From: Propionibacteriaceae bacterium | Lineage (GTDB): Bacteria > Actinomycetota > Actinomycetes > Propionibacteriales > Propionibacteriaceae | Length of the DNA: 10,521 nt | Assembly (NCBI GenBank): GCA_021323255.1 | Contig: JAJTCL010000067.1 | Location: 1-10,521, forward strand | Direction of reading: 5' to 3' | Part shown: in pieces, positions 6,482-10,521 of the stretch | How positions within the stretch are numbered: the first letter of the stretch is position 1 | How the letters are laid out: the number at the start of each line of letters is the position of its first letter | Position numbers and translations under genes: made by a program | The notes under the pieces: model-generated | The model's database searches: none | What the model was told of the DNA's origin: nothing | Seen by the model: the letters and a program-made list of their open reading frames with translations, nothing else

Positions 6482-9289
6482 ATGAGTGTGAACAGCTTCG
6501 ATGCCAAGGCGACCCTCCAGGTCGGTGATGACTCGTATCAGATCTTTCGGCTCGACGCTGTCGAGGGCTCAGATTCGCTGCCGTACAGTCTGAAGATCTT
6601 GCTGGAGAACCTGCTCCGCACTGAGGACGGGGCCAACATCACCGCCGAGGACATCCGGGCCTTGGCCGGCTGGGACCCCAGCGCGGAGCCCAGCAAGGAG
6701 ATCCAGTTCACACCGGCGCGTGTGATCATGCAGGACTTCACCGGCGTGCCCTGCGTCGTCGATCTGGCCACCATGCGCGAGGCAATGGGGCAGATGGGAG
6801 GCGACCCAGCCAAGATCAACCCGCTGGCCCCGGCCGAGTTGGTGATCGACCACTCAGTCATCGCCGACGTGTTCGGCACTGCTGACGCCTTCACCAGGAA
6901 CGTGGAGATCGAATACGAGCGCAACCGCGAGCGCTATCAGTTCCTTCGCTGGGGTCAGACCGCCTTCGACGATTTCAAGGTGGTTCCACCAGGTACCGGG
7001 ATCGTGCACCAGGTCAACATCGAGCACCTGGCTCGGGTGATCTTCTCCCGCGATGTCGAGCGGTCGGCTGGCTCCGGAGCGACCGAGGTGTACGCCTATC
7101 CCGACACGTGTGTCGGCACCGATTCACACACCACCATGGTCAACGGCCTGGGCGTGGTCGGCTGGGGGGTGGGCGGGATCGAGGCCGAGGCGGCGATGCT
7201 CGGCCAGCCGGTCTCGATGCTCATCCCTCGAGTCGTTGGTTTCAAACTTTCTGGCGCGCTACGCGAAGGTGCGACCGCAACTGATCTTGTTTTGACCATC
7301 ACCGAGATGCTGCGGCAGCACAAAGTGGTCGGCAAGTTCGTCGAGTTCTACGGGCCTGGTGTGTCCCACGTGCCCGTCGCGAACCGCGCCACGATCGGCA
7401 ACATGAGTCCTGAGTACGGCTCCACGATCGCAGTGTTTCCGATCGACGGTAAAACCATTGAATACCTGAGGCTCACCGGTCGGAGTGATCAGCAGATCGC
7501 CCTCGTCGAGACGTACGCCAAGGAGCAGGGTTTGTGGCACTCCGACGAGCGGGAACCGAGGTATTCCGAGTACCTGGAGCTAGACCTAGGCACCGTCGTG
7601 CCGAGCATTGCCGGGCCAAAACGCCCGCAGGACCGAGTGCTGGTCGCCCATGCCAAGCAGGGATTCCGCGAGGCGCTGCGAGATCATGTGGCCGCCGAAG
7701 AGCTGACTGGCTATGACGAATCGGTGGATGAGTCGTTCCCAGCCTCCGACTCGCCGAGTCACTCCGGCAGCGATTCCTCAGAGCCGCATGAGTACGGCGA
7801 GGAGCCGACCGACATCGGGCGGCCCAGTAAGACGGTGCCGGTGACACTGGCCGACGGTACGTCGTTCGAGCTCGACCACGGGGCGGTAACGATCGCCGCA
7901 ATCACGTCCTGCACCAATACCTCGAATCCCAGTGTGATGGTCGGAGCTGCGCTGGTGGCCAAGAAGGCGGTGGAACGCGGTTTGAATCGCAAGCCCTGGG
8001 TGAAGACCACCCTGGCTCCCGGATCGAAAGTGGTCAGCGACTACTACGACCGCTCAGGCTTGACCCCGTATCTGGACAAGCTTGGCTTCAACTTGGTCGG
8101 TTACGGCTGTACCACCTGTATCGGCAACTCCGGGCCGCTCATTCCCGAGGTCAGCACGGCGGTACATGAAAATGATCTTGCGGTGGTCTCCGTGCTCTCG
8201 GGCAATCGAAATTTCGAGGGCAGGATCAATCCCGACGTCAAGATGAACTACCTGGCTTCGCCGCCGCTGGTCGTGGCGTACGCGATTGCCGGCACCATGG
8301 ACATCGACTTGATGCGCGACTCGCTGGGCACCGATGAGCGCGGTAATGACGTGTACCTTGCCGACCTCTGGCCGAGTGAGGCGGAGATAAACGAGATCGT
8401 GTCGTCGGCGATCGGCGCGGAGATGTTCACTGAGTCTTATGCGGATGTCTTCGCTGGCGACGAGGAGTGGCAGTCGCTGCCGACGCCTGAGGGGGAGACC
8501 TTTGCCTGGGACCCCGACTCGACCTATGTGCGCAAGCCGCCCTACTTCGACGGCATGCCAGCTGAGCCCGCGCCAGTCACTGACATCCAGGGGGCGCGGG
8601 TGCTGCTCAAACTGGGCGACTCGATCACCACCGATCACATTTCCCCGGCCGGCTCCATCAAGCCGGACTCGCCCGCAGGCCAATACCTGTCCGAGCACGG
8701 CGTAGAGCGGAAGGATTTCAACTCCTACGGGTCCCGCCGTGGAAACCACGAAGTCATGATCAGAGGGACATTCGCCAACATTCGGCTGCGCAACCAACTC
8801 GCACCAGGGACCGAAGGCGGATTCACCAAAGACTTCACTGCGCCGGACGAACCGGTGACAACGGTGTATGAGGCGTCCCAGCATTACCTCGCGGCCGGCA
8901 CTCCGTTGGTAGTGCTGGCTGGCAAGGAATACGGCTCAGGCTCCTCACGGGACTGGGCCGCAAAGGGCACCGCCCTGCTCGGAGTGAAAGCTGTGATCGC
9001 GGAGTCGTATGAGCGAATTCACCGATCCAATCTCATCGGAATGGGCGTGCTACCGCTGCAGTTCCCCGAGGGTCAGAGCGCCAGCTCGCTCGGACTCACC
9101 GGGGAGGAAACCTTCGACATCATGGGCGTCACTGAGCTCAACGCCGGACGTACGCCGCAAACGGTCAAGGTGAAGGCTGGTGATATCAGCTTCGAAGCAC
9201 TGGTGCGTATTGACACCCCAGGTGAAGCTGACTACTACCGCAACGGCGGCATCATGCAGTACGTGCTGCGGTCGTTGATCAGGAAGTAG
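6482..9289 (+). CDS. acn: Aconitate hydratase (aconitase A), [4Fe-4S] TCA-cycle enzyme
   Basis: Cytoplasmic enzyme interconverting citrate and isocitrate via cis-aconitate; 935 residues, the usual size for the AcnA/IRP1 class in actinobacteria. Domains 1-3 carry DFTGVP (85-90), [13 protein letters not shown] (212-224) and the three cluster-ligand cysteines: Cys477 in SCTNTSNPS and Cys543 and Cys546 in [11 protein letters not shown]. The C-terminal swivel domain (from about 700) has [14 protein letters not shown] (711-724), [13 protein letters not shown] (747-759) and the active-site stretch [12 protein letters not shown] (818-829). An acidic, Ser-rich insert at about 411-448 ([13 protein letters not shown]) interrupts the catalytic core before domain 3, as in other actinobacterial aconitases. 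The gene appears monocistronic: it diverges from oleA and is followed by a long repeat-filled gap. A strong ribosome binding site and a palindromic operator candidate lie just upstream. AcnA-class proteins can also bind mRNA when the cluster is lost; that is family knowledge, not visible here. Confidence 0.97.
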   Translation: MSVNSFDAKATLQVGDDSYQIFRLDAVEGSDSLPYSLKILLENLLRTEDGANITAEDIRALAGWDPSAEPSKEIQFTPARVIMQDFTGVPCVVDLATMREAMGQMGGDPAKINPLAPAELVIDHSVIADVFGTADAFTRNVEIEYERNRERYQFLRWGQTAFDDFKVVPPGTGIVHQVNIEHLARVIFSRDVERSAGSGATEVYAYPDTCVGTDSHTTMVNGLGVVGWGVGGIEAEAAMLGQPVSMLIPRVVGFKLSGALREGATATDLVLTITEMLRQHKVVGKFVEFYGPGVSHVPVANRATIGNMSPEYGSTIAVFPIDGKTIEYLRLTGRSDQQIALVETYAKEQGLWHSDEREPRYSEYLELDLGTVVPSIAGPKRPQDRVLVAHAKQGFREALRDHVAAEELTGYDESVDESFPASDSPSHSGSDSSEPHEYGEEPTDIGRPSKTVPVTLADGTSFELDHGAVTIAAITSCTNTSNPSVMVGAALVAKKAVERGLNRKPWVKTTLAPGSKVVSDYYDRSGLTPYLDKLGFNLVGYGCTTCIGNSGPLIPEVSTAVHENDLAVVSVLSGNRNFEGRINPDVKMNYLASPPLVVAYAIAGTMDIDLMRDSLGTDERGNDVYLADLWPSEAEINEIVSSAIGAEMFTESYADVFAGDEEWQSLPTPEGETFAWDPDSTYVRKPPYFDGMPAEPAPVTDIQGARVLLKLGDSITTDHISPAGSIKPDSPAGQYLSEHGVERKDFNSYGSRRGNHEVMIRGTFANIRLRNQLAPGTEGGFTKDFTAPDEPVTTVYEASQHYLAAGTPLVVLAGKEYGSGSSRDWAAKGTALLGVKAVIAESYERIHRSNLIGMGVLPLQFPEGQSASSLGLTGEETFDIMGVTELNAGRTPQTVKVKAGDISFEALVRIDTPGEADYYRNGGIMQYVLRSLIRK

Positions 9290-9291
9290 CG

Positions 9292-9544
9292 CCCCCTTGT
9301 GGCGGCTGCTCGCGCATCGCGCGTGCAGTCCGTCTACTTCGTCGTCGCTGGCAGATGATGAAGCGTGTCCGCTCGCTCCTCCTCAGCACAGCGGTGCGCG
9401 ATTGCCGGCGCTCGCAGACCCCCTTTTTGAGGCTGCTCGCGCATCGCGCGTGCAGTCCGCCTACTTCGTCGTCGCCGGCAGACGATGAAGCGTGTCCGCT
9501 CGCTCCTCCTCAGCACAGCGGTGCGCGATTGCCGACGCTCGCAG
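9292..9544. repeat. 127-bp tandem duplication with GC-rich hairpins, downstream of acn
   Basis: Two head-to-tail copies with a 127-base period, at about 9292-9418 and 9419-9544, fill most of the 309-base gap between acn and the methyltransferase. From GGCTGCTCGC onward (9304-9417 and 9431-9544) they differ at only 4 of 114 positions, all transitions; the first dozen bases are less alike. Each copy has a hairpin (9306-9328 and 9433-9455): CTGC / T / CGCGC, loop ATC, GCGCG / T / GCAG, that is 9 pairs with one T-T mismatch. Each copy also contains CGCTCGCTCCTCCTCAG, purine-rich (GGAGGAGCGAGCG) on the other strand. Short frames cross the repeat but no start, domain or consistent frame supports coding. 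I see no promoter or canonical terminator in 9545-9598. It may be one locus of a dispersed intergenic repeat family. Confidence 0.9.
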
Positions 9545-9598
9545 CTTGTAGCACTGGCTCAAAACCTGGGGCGACCGATCTCTGGGGCTTCGGCCGCG

Positions 9599-10261
9599 AT
9601 GAAGCGCGGCTCACCGGGGCCACGCGACATCTACCCTGGATGCGTGGGTCTGTGGAATGACCAGGTTTTTCCACGCGTCATGGACCGCGTGCTGCGAACA
9701 CCGGAGGTGAACGCCCGGCGCGCCGAGGTCTGTCAAGGCCTGCACGGCCGAGTACTGGAGATTGGATTCGGGACCGGCCTCAATCTTCGCCACTACCCGA
9801 GCGAAGTGACCGAGATCTTGGTTGTCGAGCCTTCGAAGTCGGCGATGCGGCTGGCGGAGCCACGGAAAGCGGCTGTCCCAGCCAGTGTTGAGCATGTCGG
9901 AATCGACGGTGCCCGGCTCGACTTGCCGGACGGATCGGTGGATTGCGTGCTCTCCACGTACACGTTATGCACCATTCCGGACGGGAATGCGGCGCTCCGA
10001 GAGATTCATCGCGTGCTCAAGCCAGATGGTGCGCTGCATTTCCTGGAGCACGGGCGGGCACCGACAGAGTCGGTACGCCGTTGGCAGCATCGGCTACACC
10101 CGGTCCATAGCCGGATCGCCGGAGGCTGCCATCTGGACCGGCCGATCGACGAAATGATCACTCACGCTGGTTTTCTGATCCGGCAGTTGGAGACCGGATA
10201 TGGTGACGGGCCGCGGCCCTTCAGCTATCTCTACCGGGGTCGAGCCCTTCCATCCGGGTGA
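9599..10261 (+). CDS. Class I SAM-dependent methyltransferase, substrate unknown
   Basis: Single-domain Rossmann-fold methyltransferase, 220 residues from ATG 9599. The SAM-binding motif I VLEIGFGTGLN is at 52-62, followed by an acidic residue Glu77 after strand 2 (VVEPS). Then come LDLPDGSVDCVLS (107-119), HRVLKPDGALHFLEHG (137-152), CHLDRPI (177-183) and the C-terminal GPRPFSYLYRG (204-214). The FLEHG and GCHLDRP blocks resemble the UbiE/METTL7-like group, often annotated as phospholipid or quinone methyltransferases; nothing here fixes the substrate. The frame is open further upstream to an ATG at 9485, but that part lies in the tandem repeat and is probably not translated. No good ribosome binding site precedes 9599. 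GTG 9644 (205 residues, starting VGLWNDQVFPR) is a serious alternative because it gives the more usual distance to motif I. Its 3' end overlaps the opposing HIT gene by 41 bases. Confidence 0.8.
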   Translation: MKRGSPGPRDIYPGCVGLWNDQVFPRVMDRVLRTPEVNARRAEVCQGLHGRVLEIGFGTGLNLRHYPSEVTEILVVEPSKSAMRLAEPRKAAVPASVEHVGIDGARLDLPDGSVDCVLSTYTLCTIPDGNAALREIHRVLKPDGALHFLEHGRAPTESVRRWQHRLHPVHSRIAGGCHLDRPIDEMITHAGFLIRQLETGYGDGPRPFSYLYRGRALPSG

Positions 10262-10521
10262 TCTGGGCGGGATGCTGCGAGGCATCGGGCAGCGCGTCGG
10301 AGATCTGTTTGGCGTATCTCTCGATCTCTCCGGCCGCGTAGTGCGTGCGTGGCCAGAAGAAGCCACGCAGGCCGTCCCCCTTGGTTCTCGGCACAACGTG
10401 TACGTGCAAGTGCGGTATCGATTGACTCACCACATTGTTGACTGCCACGAAGGTGCCTTGAGCGCCCAAGGCCGCGACGAGCGCAGCGGCAATTCGCTGT
10501 GTCATCGTCAGCAGTGGAACC
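10221..10521 (-). CDS. HIT-family protein (nucleotide hydrolase/transferase), N-terminus cut by the window edge
   Basis: C-terminal part of a histidine-triad protein. The frame stays open beyond the ATG at 10505 to the window end (VPLLTMTQRI...), and HIT proteins are normally about 110-150 residues, so the start lies outside. The triad H-x-H-x-H reads PHLHVHVVPR, preceded by FVAVNNVVSQS and followed by the actinobacterial-looking GLRGFFWPR. Family members hydrolyse or transfer nucleotidyl groups on substrates such as AMP-lysine, AMP-NH2 or dinucleoside polyphosphates; which subfamily this is cannot be told from the fragment. It converges on the methyltransferase, and its last 13 codons plus stop lie within that gene's 3' end. 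Confidence 0.85.
   Translation of the reverse strand, partial: VPLLTMTQRIAAALVAALGAQGTFVAVNNVVSQSIPHLHVHVVPRTKGDGLRGFFWPRTHYAAGEIERYAKQISDALPDASQHPAQITRMEGLDPGRDS

Noticed and set aside
8054..8884. 276-codon open frame on the minus strand opposite acn
   Set aside because: No motif, and the aconitase frame here carries the conserved cluster cysteines.
9292..9544. CRISPR array
   Set aside because: The repeat unit is 127 bp with no spacers between the two copies and no cas genes nearby.
9292..9544. Insertion-sequence remnant
   Set aside because: No transposase fragment, terminal inverted repeats or target-site duplication could be identified.
9297..9660. Short frames through the 127-bp repeat (63, 101 and 60 codons)
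   Set aside because: The same repeat is read in different frames in each, there is no ribosome binding site or conserved domain, and the peptides only echo the duplication.
9599..10261. Trans-aconitate methyltransferase (Tam) next to aconitase
   Set aside because: It would fit the aconitase context, but the FLEHG and GCHLDRP blocks resemble the UbiE/METTL7-like group rather than what I recall of Tam; kept as substrate unknown.

Overview
This is a GC-rich, gene-dense stretch of an actinobacterial chromosome. The evidence is the GC-biased codon use, GTG starts, an actinobacterial-type aconitase with an acidic insert, and the OleB-OleC gene fusion known from actinobacteria. I cannot name the genus. 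No tRNA, rRNA, CRISPR array, transposase or phage gene is visible.

Layout. (1) Bases 1-1512, plus strand: the C-terminal part of an APC-superfamily permease with a cytoplasmic tail resembling the KimA/YdaO potassium-importer family. (2) Bases 1513-1613: a short convergent gap holding two imperfect copies of a 33-nt sequence. (3) Bases 1614-6297, minus strand: a complete, tightly packed oleA - oleBC (fused) - oleD operon for head-to-head long-chain olefin synthesis. oleA and oleBC overlap by four bases (GTGA), and oleD starts 14 bases after oleBC with its own ribosome binding site. (4) Bases 6298-6481: a divergent control region with a perfect 20-bp palindrome close to the aconitase gene. (5) Bases 6482-9289, plus strand: aconitate hydratase (acn). 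(6) Bases 9290-9598: a non-coding gap mostly filled by a 127-bp tandem duplication with GC-rich hairpins. (7) Bases 9599-10261, plus strand: a small SAM-dependent methyltransferase. (8) Bases 10221-10521, minus strand: the C-terminal part of a HIT-family protein, whose 3' end overlaps the methyltransferase by 41 bp.

How the genes work together. OleA should condense two fatty acyl-CoAs to a beta-keto acid and OleD should reduce it to a beta-hydroxy acid. The OleC half of the fusion should close this to a beta-lactone with ATP, and the OleB half should decarboxylate the lactone to a cis-olefin. The catalytic residues I could locate in OleA, OleB and OleD, and the adenylation motifs of OleC, are present, so the pathway looks functional and its end product should be an olefin rather than a beta-lactone. 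The pathway itself is known. The less expected points are its head-to-head arrangement with aconitase across a strong palindromic operator candidate, which might tie hydrocarbon synthesis to TCA-cycle state, and the hairpin-bearing tandem repeat downstream of acn.
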